Notes: generated by a model not told the origin, from the letters alone. Counted from the first letter of the stretch, positions 1-6,875 are shown. The stretch: DNA of 64,000 bases from Tessaracoccus flavus (GCF_001997295.1 NZ_CP019605.1:2232001-2296000); one strand, 5' to 3'. Program-made: numbers and translations.

Positions 1-211
1 CACCCTTGCCGAGCAGGCTCGGGGCCACATATGCGCGGGTAGCGACAATTGCGCCGTTGCGGCGCATCCGCCGGATGCGCTCCAGGCAGGTGCTCGGAGC
101 CACACCGACATTGGCGGCGATTTCCTTGTTCGGCATGGTCGCATCCACCTGCAGCAGTTCGAGGATCGCCCAGTCCACCGAATCCAATTCGGGCAATCGA
201 GCTGATTTCAC
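1..211 (-). CDS. Lrp/AsnC-family transcriptional regulator, N-terminal part (cut by window edge)
   Basis: Reading the minus strand from a GTG at 211 gives a typical AsnC-type winged helix-turn-helix: a D-x-x-D-W-A-I-L-E-L-L-Q opening helix, then M-P-N-K-E-I-A, then the recognition helix V-A-P-S-T-C-L-E-R-I-R-R-M, followed by the G-A-I strand. The frame is open to base 1, so the ligand-binding RAM domain lies outside the window. Family members bind DNA as octamers and respond to amino acids. The start lies only 18 bases after the stop of ychF-like repeat R7, so this gene may be the next cargo of the array rather than a core gene. No convincing ribosome-binding site is visible; the start is the least certain part. 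Confidence 0.75.
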   Translation of the reverse strand, partial: MKSARLPELDSVDWAILELLQVDATMPNKEIAANVGVAPSTCLERIRRMRRNGAIVATRAYVAPSLLGKG

Positions 212-229
212 CTGAGGCAGTGCGAGAGG

Positions 230-262
230 TTAAAGCGAGAAACGGAACTCCACGGCGTCGCC
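230..262 (-). repeat. R7: ychF 3'-end relic
   Basis: Minus-strand translation reads GDAVEFRFSL then TAA, matching the C-terminus of bacterial YchF (GDVVEFRFNV). The bases GTGGAGTTCCG are identical to the live ychF. No open frame of ychF precedes it. It separates the hydrolase cassette from the AsnC-type gene. Confidence 0.7.
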
Positions 263-338
263 ACGGCTGGGAACGCATGCACGCCTCACCGGGCTAGACC
301 GGTCTCAGGGCTACGGTCCCTCACCGCGCATGGCCGAC

Positions 339-1342
339 TCAGCTGCCTCTCCGCTGGTCATCCAGCACCTGTTCCAACTCATCCGAAACCTCGTCCAGGA
401 GGACCTGGAAGCCGGGCTCCTCGAGGGGAAGTGGCCGCAGCCAGGAAGCATCACGACCCGGGTTTTGCCGTGAAGCCGACCAAGGTAGTCGAGGCTGAGC
501 TCCGGCATAGTCCAACGATCCTCGGCCGGATGCAACAGCACGACCGGTGGTCCTTGGTATTGCTCGGGTGGAATAGCCGGACCTGCCTCGAGGAACGAGC
601 GGTACCAGCCCACCGGCATCGCGCCACCACCGCCGCACGGGTCGGTGAGCACTGCATGACTGAGGCCAGGGTCGTTCGAAATCGCAGACATAGGGGTCAG
701 CACGCGGACCGGGATCCGTGGATTCGCCGCTGGCCCCCGGGCGAACTGCAGCAGTGGCAATCCCAGCCGCGCTATCCACGGGGCTCGCACGATGGCGGCA
801 GCGATGCCCGGCCGAGTCGGGTCGAGCAGGCAGGTCGCGATGACCCGCTTGGCCAGTCCGGTCACTGCAGCGGTGTCGACCGCGAGGGCACCACCCATGC
901 TCGCCCCGACGAGGACAAGTGGCCGCTCGTCATGCTCGCGACCCACGAGATCGACGAGCAGCTGCTGCCAGTCGCCATAACTGACGCTGCGGCGTCCACG
1001 CCGCACCCGGATCGTTCGCCCGCAACCGGGCAGATCGACCACCGTAACCCGAGCGCCCAGGCGACTCAGGTGTGCAGCGTAGGGCCACATCGCCGCCGCG
1101 TTCCCTCCCGCTCCATGGACCAGCAGCATTCGGACCGAAGCCGTCGGGGCACCCACGTGCTCGATGTGCAGGTCCCACGAACCACCCCCGTCCGGCGCAT
1201 CCCACCTCCACGACGAGGCCACCCGCCGCACTGGTGCAGGGACGAGGCGCACGAAAGGCTCGTACCGGCGGTCCGTGGAGTCAAGTCGGCCAGTCCGTGC
1301 CGGTGGCACCTTCGCTCGACCCTTCGAAAGCGCCCCATTCAT
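339..1342 (-). CDS. Alpha/beta hydrolase, frameshifted near its C-terminus
   Basis: An alpha/beta-hydrolase fold enzyme of unknown substrate. From the ATG at 1342 the oxyanion HG-A-G-G-N motif is near residue 76, the nucleophile elbow G-A-S-M-G-G has Ser near 148, the acid is Asp near 275 in H-P-A-E-D-R-W, and the catalytic His is near 304 in G-C-G-H-F-P. Right after that His the frame is lost: the natural helix LEEPGFQVLLDEVSDELEQV continues one frame over and stops at 339, while the uncorrected frame runs to 311 with low-complexity residues. One missing base in the G run at 425-428 explains it. The ATG at 1342 is preceded by TAACAT and 7 bases, fitting a leaderless transcript; an alternative ATG at 1411 overlaps the stop of R6. 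It is the cargo between R6 and R7. Confidence 0.75.
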
Positions 1343-1410
1343 ACCCGCAATGTTACGGGAGTGCCCGGTGTCAGGGACTGATGCGCAGGTAGGTGGGTCA
1401 GAAGCCTGCA

Positions 1411-1434
1411 TTAGACATTGAACCTGAACTCAAC
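1411..1434 (-). repeat. R6: ychF 3'-end relic
   Basis: Minus-strand translation reads VEFRFNV then TAA, identical at protein level to the canonical YchF C-terminus. Similarity to R5 extends about 25 bases further upstream in coding direction, through a shared GTGCCGGAAC block that can pair with the GTTC-GG of the repeat. It lies 36 bases after the stop of the kinase gene. Confidence 0.75.
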
Positions 1435-1470
1435 CGCGTTCCGGCACTTGGGGCCATCCGCGACGCCGCA

Positions 1471-1992
1471 TCAGGCGAAGTCGAGGCGGGAGATGATCGC
1501 ATCCGCGATCTCGTCCACGGTCTGGACTGCTGTGTCGATCTCCACCGCCGCATCAGACCACGCGGCGTAGCCGGCGCGACGGCGACGGACGTCCGCCCAG
1601 GTTGGTTCGCCGACGTGGGCGAGACCGCGATCCCTGCTGGCAAGCCGTCGCTCGTGCTCCAGCGCATCGCTGATAACCAGATGTACGAACTCGATACGGG
1701 ACTCATTGCGCGTCGCCGCACCGCGCCAGGTCTGCCGAGCCTCCTCGCTGTCATTGACCGCATCGATGATGACCGTTTGACCGAGTCGCAGGTTCAGGTC
1801 CGCCATCGTGCCGACGGCCTCGTACGCGGCGACACCGACTTGCCAACCTCGCGGCAGGCCACAGGCGAGGATCGACTCCTCGACAGCGTCGATGGACAGG
1901 TGCATAGACCCCGTACGCGCCGCGACGACCTCGGCAACGCTGGTCTTCCCGACGCCGGGAAGACCAGAGATCACGATGAGATGCCCTGTCAC
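1471..1992 (-). CDS. P-loop kinase / AAA-type ATPase, third gene of a higBA module
   Basis: A 173-residue protein with Walker A G-L-P-G-V-G-K-T-S at residues 10-18, a T-V-I-I-D-A strand near 95 and an R-x-x-x-R-x-x-R-G lid-like segment. This is the layout of small nucleoside/antibiotic kinases and of zeta-toxin-like kinases; the substrate cannot be read. It starts with GTG overlapping the higA stop (GTGA), so it is translationally coupled to the antitoxin. In the paralogous module at 4401-5462 the same position holds an unrelated nucleotidyltransferase. Both families include enzymes that modify small molecules or toxin targets, so a resistance or toxin-related role is possible but unproven. 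Confidence 0.7.
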   Translation of the reverse strand: MTGHLIVISGLPGVGKTSVAEVVAARTGSMHLSIDAVEESILACGLPRGWQVGVAAYEAVGTMADLNLRLGQTVIIDAVNDSEEARQTWRGAATRNESRIEFVHLVISDALEHERRLASRDRGLAHVGEPTWADVRRRRAGYAAWSDAAVEIDTAVQTVDEIADAIISRLDFA

Positions 1993-2291
1993 GCGATCTT
2001 CAGCGGGGCGATCGCTGCGATCTGCTCCCCCGCCTGGTCCTCGGCGCGGTCCAACTCGTAGTGGCTCTGCAGGTTGATCCAGAACTCCGCCGAGGTACCG
2101 AAGTACTTCGCAAGTCGCAACGCTGTATCCGCCGTGATCCCCCGCTTGCCATGCACGATCTCGTTGATCCGCCGAGGCGGGACGCCGATGGATACGGCGA
2201 GCTTGTTCTGCGTGATGCCGAAGCCCTCGATGAAGTCCTCCATGAGCACCTCGCCCGGGTGGATCGGCTCGATCTTGTCAGTGGTAGTCAA
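1989..2291 (-). CDS. higA: HigA-family antitoxin (copy 1)
   Basis: A 100-residue XRE-type helix-turn-helix antitoxin. It has the HigA/VapI signature H-P-G-E-V-L at residues 11-16, the helices G-I-T-Q-N-K-L-A-V-S-I-G-V and R-R-I-N-E-I-V-H-G-K-R-G-I-T-A-D-T-A-L-R-L, and the F-W-I-N-L-Q segment. The start is a TTG at 2291 inside the 3' end of higB (14-base overlap), supported by the same TTG in the second copy. It should bind HigB and repress the shared promoter. The protein is nearly identical to copy 2 in the HTH and diverges toward the C-terminus. Confidence 0.85.
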   Translation of the reverse strand: MTTTDKIEPIHPGEVLMEDFIEGFGITQNKLAVSIGVPPRRINEIVHGKRGITADTALRLAKYFGTSAEFWINLQSHYELDRAEDQAGEQIAAIAPLKIA

Positions 2292-2559
2292 CGATCTGCA
2301 CCTCCTCTGGTCCGGCGGCGGTCCACACGAAGCAGATCCGCCACTGGTCGTTGATCCTGATGCTGTGCTGCCCGGCACGGTCGCCCTTGAGAGCTTCGAG
2401 GCGGTTGCCGGGTGGGACACGGAGGTCCTCGATGGACTCCGCGGACCCCACCTGACGAAGCTTGCGCAATGCGACTCGATGGATCCTCGGACCAATCGAC
2501 CTCATGCGTTCACGACGCCACAGCCGTTCGGTCTCCTTGTCGCCGAACGATCTGATCAC
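2278..2559 (-). CDS. higB: HigB-family toxin (RelE-like mRNA interferase), copy 1
   Basis: A 93-residue HigB/RelE-fold toxin that would cleave mRNA on the ribosome. Recognisable are M-I-R-S-F-G-D-K-E-T-E-R-L-W at the N-terminus, the L-R-V-P-P-G-N-R-L-E-A-L-K-G-D-R-A-G-Q core, the H-S-I-R-I-N-D-Q-W-R-I-C-F strand with the functionally important arginines, and the final V-D-Y-H. The GTG start at 2559 follows TATACT by 6 bases, so the message is probably leaderless. The gene precedes its antitoxin, as is typical for higBA. An IS element begins 46 bases upstream, but the 89-bp duplication it made keeps the promoter intact. Confidence 0.85.
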   Translation of the reverse strand: MIRSFGDKETERLWRRERMRSIGPRIHRVALRKLRQVGSAESIEDLRVPPGNRLEALKGDRAGQHSIRINDQWRICFVWTAAGPEEVQIVDYH

Positions 2560-2605
2560 GGGACCAGTATATAACGGCGAGCGTCATTAACGCTATACGT
2601 TAAAC
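2517..2605. repeat. Left 89-bp direct repeat flanking the IS element
   Basis: Identical over all 89 bases to 4253-4341. It covers the first codons of higB, its promoter and most of its operator. Such long target duplications are known for IS1634-family elements (IS1634, IS1549). Confidence 0.85.
2560..2603 (-). promoter_or_regulatory. Leaderless promoter and probable HigA operator of higB copy 1
   Basis: On the minus strand TATACT (2566-2571) stands 6 bases before the GTG start, the spacing of leaderless actinobacterial transcripts. Upstream lies the inverted repeat TTAACG-TATAG-CGTTAA (2587-2603), a plausible HigA operator. Its distal half is the AACG of the ychF-like tail (RFNV codons), so operator and array repeat overlap. 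Confidence 0.55.
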
Positions 2606-4252
2606 CTGACTTAGGCCACGATTCTAGGATTCCGACTTCAACTGCTGGTTGACTAGCGGTTTCTGTTGGGAATGTGTGCACTAATCGGGGTTGGTTCTAG
2701 CCTTGCTGGCATGTCTCCCTACGTGCGGACGGTCAAGACCGCCAGCGGCGCGACCGCGGTGCAGGTGGTCTGGTCCAACAAGCGCGGGTCGAAGCAGATG
2801 GATCACATCGGATCGGCTCACACCGCCGAGGATGTGGAGATCCTCAAGAGCGTCGCGCAGCAGCGGATGACCGCCAGCCAGGACGAGCTCGACCTCGGCG
2901 ACGGCCAGCCCCGCAAGCGTGCCCTGGCGATCCGTGCGTCACGGTCGGAGCATCTGTGGGAAGCGTTGTCAGCCGCGTTCCGTGCGGTCGGGTTGGAGAC
3001 CACCAGCGGCGGCGATGAGGTGTTCAGACAGCTGGTGCTGGCCCGGGTGATCGAGCCGACCAGCAAGCTCGACGCGATCCGGGTCCTCGACGAGATCGGC
3101 ATCAAGTCACCCAGTTACCGCACCATCGAACGCCGGCTACCGCTGTATGCGGCCGACCCGTGGCGGCGCCGTCTCGCGGCGGGGTTCGCGGCCCATGTGG
3201 GGCTGGGGCCGGCGACGCTGGTGCTCTACGACGTGACCACCCTGTATTTCGAGACCGATCAGGGTGACGGGTTCCGCGAGTCGGGGTTCTCGAAGGAACG
3301 CCGCCTGGAGCCGCAGATCACAATCGGCCTCCTCGCCGATGTCCGCGGGTTCCCGCTCATGGTCCACGCGTTCGAGGGCAACAAAGCCGAAACGACCACG
3401 ATGATCCCGGTCCTGCACCAGTTCATGGCCGCCCACCGCATCCCCGAAGTCACCGTCGTCGCGGACGCCGGGATGCTGTCAGATGGCAACCTGAAGGCCC
3501 TGGCCGCAGCGGGGCTGCGCTACATCGTCGGGCAACCGATCCCGAAGGTGTTCTACCAGTTGGAGCAGTGGCAGAAGACGCATCCCGGGCAGGACCCGGT
3601 CGATCAGATGATCCTCACCCAGCCCTGGGCCCGCGGGTCGTTGGAGGCTCAGCAGTCGGAGACGATCTACTACCAGTACCGCGCTGACAGGGCCCGCCGC
3701 AGTCTCCGCGGGATCGATGAACAGGTCCGCAAAGCCGCCGACGCCGTCGCCGGGAAGACAGCAGTCAAACGCAACCGGTTCGTCCGCCTCGAAGGCGGCT
3801 CGAAATCAGTCAACCGCGAACTGGAGGCCAAGACCCGCACCCTGGCCGGCTGGAAGGCCTACATCACCAACCTCGAGCACCCGACACCGGAGTACGTGAT
3901 CGGCGCCTATCACCAGCTCTGGCAGATCGAGAAGTCCTTCCGGATGTCCAAGAGCGACCTTCGAGCCCGCCCGATCTTCCACCACAAGCGCGACTCCATC
4001 GAAGCCCACCTGACCATCGTGTTCGCCGCCCTGGCCGTGGTCCGCTGGCTCGAGGCCACCACCGGGGCCAGCATCAAGCAGCTCGTCAAGACCCTGCGCC
4101 GCTACCGCACCATCGACATCCAAGCCGGCGACCAGATCGTCACCGCCGAAGACCCCCTACCCGACGACCTGACGGAACTCCTCGACCGGATCCACCAACG
4201 CCACTGAGCCGCAGCAATCCGCCGACCATGGGCACTAATTGGCCTAAGTCAG
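2606..4252 (+). mobile_element. IS1634-family insertion sequence (1647 bp)
   Basis: The element is bounded by perfect 13-bp inverted repeats, CTGACTTAGGCCA at 2606-2618 and its complement at 4240-4252, and contains one transposase gene. It is flanked by an 89-bp perfect direct repeat. The IS1634 family (IS4-like DDE transposases) is known for unusually long and variable duplications. It appears complete and recent, since both flanks are still identical. It sits in the space between R5 and the promoter of higB copy 1. Confidence 0.85.
2711..4207 (+). CDS. IS1634-family transposase
   Basis: A 498-residue DDE transposase. The start is set at the ATG of M-S-P-Y-V-R-T-V-K-T, the usual beginning of actinobacterial IS1634-type proteins, rather than 15 codons upstream. 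The catalytic triad is visible: Asp in L-Y-D-V-T-T-L-Y-F-E, Asp in V-V-A-D-A-G-M-L-S, and Glu in W-Q-I-E-K-S-F-R-M-S-K-S-D-L-R-A-R-P, the YREK-like region of IS4-type enzymes. No frameshift or stop interrupts it, so the element may be active. It is the only recombination-related gene in the array and is not a candidate for moving the ychF-type cassettes. Confidence 0.9.
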   Translation: MSPYVRTVKTASGATAVQVVWSNKRGSKQMDHIGSAHTAEDVEILKSVAQQRMTASQDELDLGDGQPRKRALAIRASRSEHLWEALSAAFRAVGLETTSGGDEVFRQLVLARVIEPTSKLDAIRVLDEIGIKSPSYRTIERRLPLYAADPWRRRLAAGFAAHVGLGPATLVLYDVTTLYFETDQGDGFRESGFSKERRLEPQITIGLLADVRGFPLMVHAFEGNKAETTTMIPVLHQFMAAHRIPEVTVVADAGMLSDGNLKALAAAGLRYIVGQPIPKVFYQLEQWQKTHPGQDPVDQMILTQPWARGSLEAQQSETIYYQYRADRARRSLRGIDEQVRKAADAVAGKTAVKRNRFVRLEGGSKSVNRELEAKTRTLAGWKAYITNLEHPTPEYVIGAYHQLWQIEKSFRMSKSDLRARPIFHHKRDSIEAHLTIVFAALAVVRWLEATTGASIKQLVKTLRRYRTIDIQAGDQIVTAEDPLPDDLTELLDRIHQRH

Positions 4253-4341
4253 GCCACAGCCGTTCGGTCTCCTTGTCGCCGAACGATCTGATCACGGGAC
4301 CAGTATATAACGGCGAGCGTCATTAACGCTATACGTTAAAC
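4253..4341. repeat. Right 89-bp direct repeat flanking the IS element
   Basis: Identical to 2517-2605. It holds a stranded copy of the higB promoter and first 14 codons, reading on the minus strand into the IS right end; it is not functional as a toxin gene. It also contains the first half of R5. Confidence 0.85.
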
Positions 4342-4352
4342 CGGAACTCCAC
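4329..4352 (-). repeat. R5: ychF 3'-end relic
   Basis: Minus-strand translation reads VEFRFNV then TAG. Together with upstream bases it forms a hairpin, CCGGAACTC-AGTG-GAGTTCCGG, directly followed by GGTTTAAC. It lies 48 bases downstream of the nucleotidyltransferase stop. Confidence 0.75.
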
Positions 4353-4400
4353 TGAGTTCCGGCACGGACAACCATCTGCGTCAACTGCCCGCCACGGACC

Positions 4401-4895
4401 TCAAGAGTGGTCGGCGACCAACCTCCCAAGCACGTCGAGATCGTGGCGGTCCTCCGGCCGGAGGTCGTAACCGAGCCTCAGCGCCATGAGTCGCGCGGCG
4501 CACGCGACAACTACCGAGCGATCTCCGATCACTCCGACCGCGCGCTCGCGCGCTCGGTGGACGAACGAGTCTTCACCGAAGCCCTGCTGGACCCCGTCGC
4601 CGACACAGTCCACGTCCATCGGATGGATGTCGACCGCCCTGTCGCCGGCGCGCAGCTCAACTCGGATCGGACGCCAGTCCTCCACGATGCTGTATCCGCG
4701 ACCGAGCAACCATTCCATGAGGGCGTCGACCGTCGTCGAGTCGACGAACACATCCAGATCACCATGCGATCTGGTCTGGGAACCGTGCAGAGCGTCAACG
4801 GCCCATCCGCCGTTGACCTGGTAGACGACTGATCGCTCCTCGAGCCAGCCAACGACTCGGACTACCTCAGCGGCGTCCATCCCGCTGAAGGTCAT
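4401..4895 (-). CDS. Nucleotidyltransferase, ANT(2'')/LinA-like, third gene of a higBA module
   Basis: A 164-residue protein of the aminoglycoside 2''-adenylyltransferase-like nucleotidyltransferase family. The V-N-G-G-W-A-V-D motif is at residues 28-34, followed by T-R-S-H-G-D-L-D-V-F with the paired aspartates 46 and 48 that bind catalytic metal. It starts at an ATG that overlaps the higA stop by 4 bases (ATGA), so it is coupled to the antitoxin. Relatives modify aminoglycosides or lincosamides, and related folds (MNT) are antitoxins that AMPylate partners. Which of these applies is unknown. The matching place in the sister module holds a kinase, so the third gene looks exchangeable. Confidence 0.75.
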   Translation of the reverse strand: MTFSGMDAAEVVRVVGWLEERSVVYQVNGGWAVDALHGSQTRSHGDLDVFVDSTTVDALMEWLLGRGYSIVEDWRPIRVELRAGDRAVDIHPMDVDCVGDGVQQGFGEDSFVHRARERAVGVIGDRSVVVACAARLMALRLGYDLRPEDRHDLDVLGRLVADHS

Positions 4896-5194
4896 GCGGA
4901 TTGCAGCGGCACGATGGCGTCGATCTGCTCAGCCGCGCGATCCTCTGCGAGGTCGAGGTCGTAGAGCGTCTGCAGGTTCAGCCAGAACTGTGCGGTGGTG
5001 CCGAAGAGCTTGCCGAGCCGGAGCGCGGTGTCCGCCGTGATCCCCCGCTTGCCATGCACGATCTCGTTGATCCGCCGAGGCGGGACGCCGATCGACACGG
5101 CGAGCTTGTTCTGCGTGATCCCGAAGCCCTCGATGAAGTCCTCCATGAGGACCTCCCCAGGGTGGATCGGGGCAATCTTCTCAGTGGTAGTCAA
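4892..5194 (-). CDS. higA: HigA-family antitoxin (copy 2)
   Basis: A 100-residue XRE/HigA antitoxin. The first 62 or so residues are almost the same as copy 1 (H-P-G-E-V-L-M-E-D-F-I-E-G-F-G, then R-R-I-N-E-I-V-H-G-K-R-G); the rest diverges (F-W-L-N-L-Q-T-L-Y-D-L-D-L). The TTG start at 5194 lies within the higB 3' end, as in copy 1. It should neutralise HigB copy 2 and may cross-talk with copy 1, because the DNA-reading helices are identical. The stop overlaps the nucleotidyltransferase start. Confidence 0.85.
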   Translation of the reverse strand: MTTTEKIAPIHPGEVLMEDFIEGFGITQNKLAVSIGVPPRRINEIVHGKRGITADTALRLGKLFGTTAQFWLNLQTLYDLDLAEDRAAEQIDAIVPLQSA

Positions 5195-5462
5195 CGATCT
5201 CCACCTCCTCCGGTCCTGCGTCGGTCCGCACGAACCAGATCCGCCACTCGTCGTTGATCCTGATGCTGTGCTGCCCGGCGCGGTCGCCCTTCAGCGCTTC
5301 GAACCGGTTGCCCGGCGGGACCCGAAGATCCTCGATGGACTCCGCCGATCCCACCTGACGAAGCTTGCGCAGTGCGACCCGATGGATCCGATGATAGATC
5401 GAGCGCACTCGCTCACGACGCCACAATCGTTCGGTGTCCTTGCTCCCGAACGATCTGATCAC
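5181..5462 (-). CDS. higB: HigB-family toxin (RelE-like mRNA interferase), copy 2
   Basis: A 93-residue paralogue of the toxin at 2278-2559, with the same GTG start, the same E-A-L-K-G-D-R-A-G-Q-H-S-I-R-I-N core and the same C-terminal V-D-Y-H. Differences are scattered (for example I-Y-H-R instead of I-G-P-R, and I-W-F-V-R-T instead of I-C-F-V-W-T), so the copies diverged before the IS insertion. The GTG at 5462 is chosen over upstream frames because a TATCCT box lies 7 bases before it, suggesting a leaderless message, and because the length matches copy 1. Confidence 0.85.
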   Translation of the reverse strand: MIRSFGSKDTERLWRRERVRSIYHRIHRVALRKLRQVGSAESIEDLRVPPGNRFEALKGDRAGQHSIRINDEWRIWFVRTDAGPEEVEIVDYH

Positions 5463-5506
5463 CGAGACCAGGATATAACGACCGGCGTCAATAACGCTAG
5501 ACGTTA
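5463..5506 (-). promoter_or_regulatory. Leaderless promoter and probable HigA operator of higB copy 2
   Basis: TATCCT (5470-5475) precedes the GTG by 7 bases. The inverted repeat TAACG-TCTAG-CGTTA (5492-5506) corresponds to that of copy 1 and overlaps the stop codon of repeat R4. Confidence 0.5.
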
Positions 5507-5532
5507 AACCGGAACTCCACCACGTCGTCATC
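5497..5532 (-). repeat. R4: ychF 3'-end relic
   Basis: Minus-strand translation reads DDDVVEFRFNV then TAG, the canonical YchF ending. It is out of frame with the receiver-protein gene whose TGA lies 12 bases before it, so it is not part of that protein. Confidence 0.75.
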
Positions 5533-5543
5533 CTTGCGGAAGA

Positions 5544-6344
5544 TCAAGACAACTCCTTCATCACCAGTTCGAACAACTCTGCCGGATCGTTTGTCGCACC
5601 CTGTCCGCCGTGGTCAACTACCTGGGCGATGTGGTCGGGATGACGTGAACTTGAATAAACGATAACGGGAGTGTCGTCACCACGGGCTCTCATCGCCTCG
5701 AGCAGCGCATAGCCCTCTTTCTCGCCTTCATATCTCTTCATGTCCGTTACCACTACGCTGAAGGAGTTCCCGGTGAGCAAATCCAGCGCACGCTGAGTGC
5801 TAGGGGCCCAAACAGTAGCTACACCGGCCGCCTCAAGTGTCTCCCGCTCCATCTGGATCCACTCGACGTTATCGTCCACCCACAAGATCTGCTTCGCGCC
5901 CTTGTTCGCTTCGGCGTAAGCAGCCAGCGCATCAGCGGTCCTCTCTGGAGAAAGAGGAGAGTTCGTTTTCAATGCCTGCACCGCATTGAGAAGGCGCTTG
6001 ATCTCCTCAGTGTTGTCTTCCGCTGATCCGGCCCGGAGCGCCGCTGTCGCCGATGATTCGCCGATCTTGGCCAGGATCGCCTTATTGGCTTCGCTTTCAA
6101 TCGCGGCGTACCTCGCTTGATTACGGAAGATCTTGATCGCGAGACAGACGGCCAGGCAGGTCACGGAAAGCGAAAGGAACGCGACGAAGTTCAAAGCTGG
6201 GGCGGCTAACACCCAAGGCCCAAGATCCAGGAGCCCGACGACGAGCGCCAGCACGGCGAGGCCTGCAGAAACCCAGCCAATGGATCGCCATGCGCGGCCG
6301 TCGCCGGGACCCGTTCTCGCGCCAGTACCCGGGTCGCTCGTCAC
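5544..6344 (-). CDS. Membrane-anchored receiver-domain protein
   Basis: A 266-residue protein with two predicted membrane helices (about residues 24-42 and 48-71), a helical linker, and a C-terminal response-regulator receiver fold from about residue 152. The acidic pair is D157-D158 in I-L-W-V-D-D-N, the presumed phospho-acceptor is D201 in V-V-V-T-D-M, and Ser231 follows in I-V-Y-S-S. The conserved lysine of receivers is replaced (G-A-T-N-D-P around 249-254), so normal phosphorylation switching is doubtful. There is no output domain and no histidine kinase nearby. The start is a GTG overlapping the stop of the preceding gene (GTGA), so it is translationally coupled. It is cargo between R3 and R4. 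Confidence 0.75.
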   Translation of the reverse strand: MTSDPGTGARTGPGDGRAWRSIGWVSAGLAVLALVVGLLDLGPWVLAAPALNFVAFLSLSVTCLAVCLAIKIFRNQARYAAIESEANKAILAKIGESSATAALRAGSAEDNTEEIKRLLNAVQALKTNSPLSPERTADALAAYAEANKGAKQILWVDDNVEWIQMERETLEAAGVATVWAPSTQRALDLLTGNSFSVVVTDMKRYEGEKEGYALLEAMRARGDDTPVIVYSSSRHPDHIAQVVDHGGQGATNDPAELFELVMKELS

Positions 6345-6394
6345 TTTTTTCCCCCGGAGGTTAAACCATTACGGAACTCCATCACGTCACCGTC
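6341..6394 (-). repeat. R3: ychF-type tail, in frame with the PD-(D/E)XK-like gene
   Basis: 54 bases encoding DGDVMEFRNGLTSGGKK and TGA. It is identical to R1 at 44 of 54 positions, with many of the differences in third codon positions. The last bases GGGGGAAAAAA directly precede the overlapping GTG of the receiver gene and can act as its ribosome-binding site. Confidence 0.8.
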
Positions 6395-6871
6395 AAGTGC
6401 CGCGTATGCGGCACGCATCTCGTCTGTCACGTCAATCCCTGCGTTCTCGATCTGGCGCAGTGTCGGCTGTCGCCCGTTCGTGTGGACACTGTAGGGAGAC
6501 ACTGCTTCGACGTCGTTCGCGCTGACCTCACGAGCGAAGGCCAACTCGAAGGTCTGGAACTCGAAGACGAGGAAGACCGCAATATCGAAGTCGAAGCTCC
6601 GGAATGGGCTGAATTTGCCAGCCTTGCCAGCCGCCCTGCCACCCATAGCCTTGACCTGAATCCGTCGGCCGCCGGGATCGGTGACGTCATGTGACTTCGT
6701 TGAGTTCGGCTCGAGAACTCCGCCACGAGCCGAAAGGACCACCTGTTCGGCTATGTCTCCCAGAGGCTTGTTGTTGGTGCGCACCAAGCCTCGCTGGCGA
6801 AGCTCCACGACTACGCTTGCTTCCACCTGAAGCAGCTCCCGCACGCGGAGCCTCGAGACGTCGGGCAGCAT
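6341..6871 (-). CDS. PD-(D/E)XK nuclease-like protein (DUF6998-like) with ychF-type tail
   Basis: A 176-residue protein. The pattern G-D-I-A-E-Q-V-V (E42), then N-S-T-K-S-H-D-V (D62), then R-R-I-Q-V-K-A (Q72, K74) fits the restriction-endonuclease-like fold of small DUF6998-type proteins; this is a family resemblance seen by eye. The ATG at 6871 lies 4 bases after the stop of the preceding gene. The last 17 residues are not part of that fold: they are the ychF-like tail encoded by R3. It is cargo between R2 and R3, probably cotranscribed with ychF. A defence or DNA-modification-sensing role would fit, but nothing here proves it. Confidence 0.65.
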   Translation of the reverse strand: MLPDVSRLRVRELLQVEASVVVELRQRGLVRTNNKPLGDIAEQVVLSARGGVLEPNSTKSHDVTDPGGRRIQVKAMGGRAAGKAGKFSPFRSFDFDIAVFLVFEFQTFELAFAREVSANDVEAVSPYSVHTNGRQPTLRQIENAGIDVTDEMRAAYAALDGDVMEFRNGLTSGGKK

Positions 6872-6875
6872 CGAG

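Noticed and set aside
230..5532. Chance similarity of the ychF-like repeats R4-R7
   Set aside because: Three of them encode exactly VEFRFNV plus stop, all on the same strand, at gene boundaries, sharing GTGGAGTTCCG or a one- to two-base variant. Chance is not a reasonable explanation.
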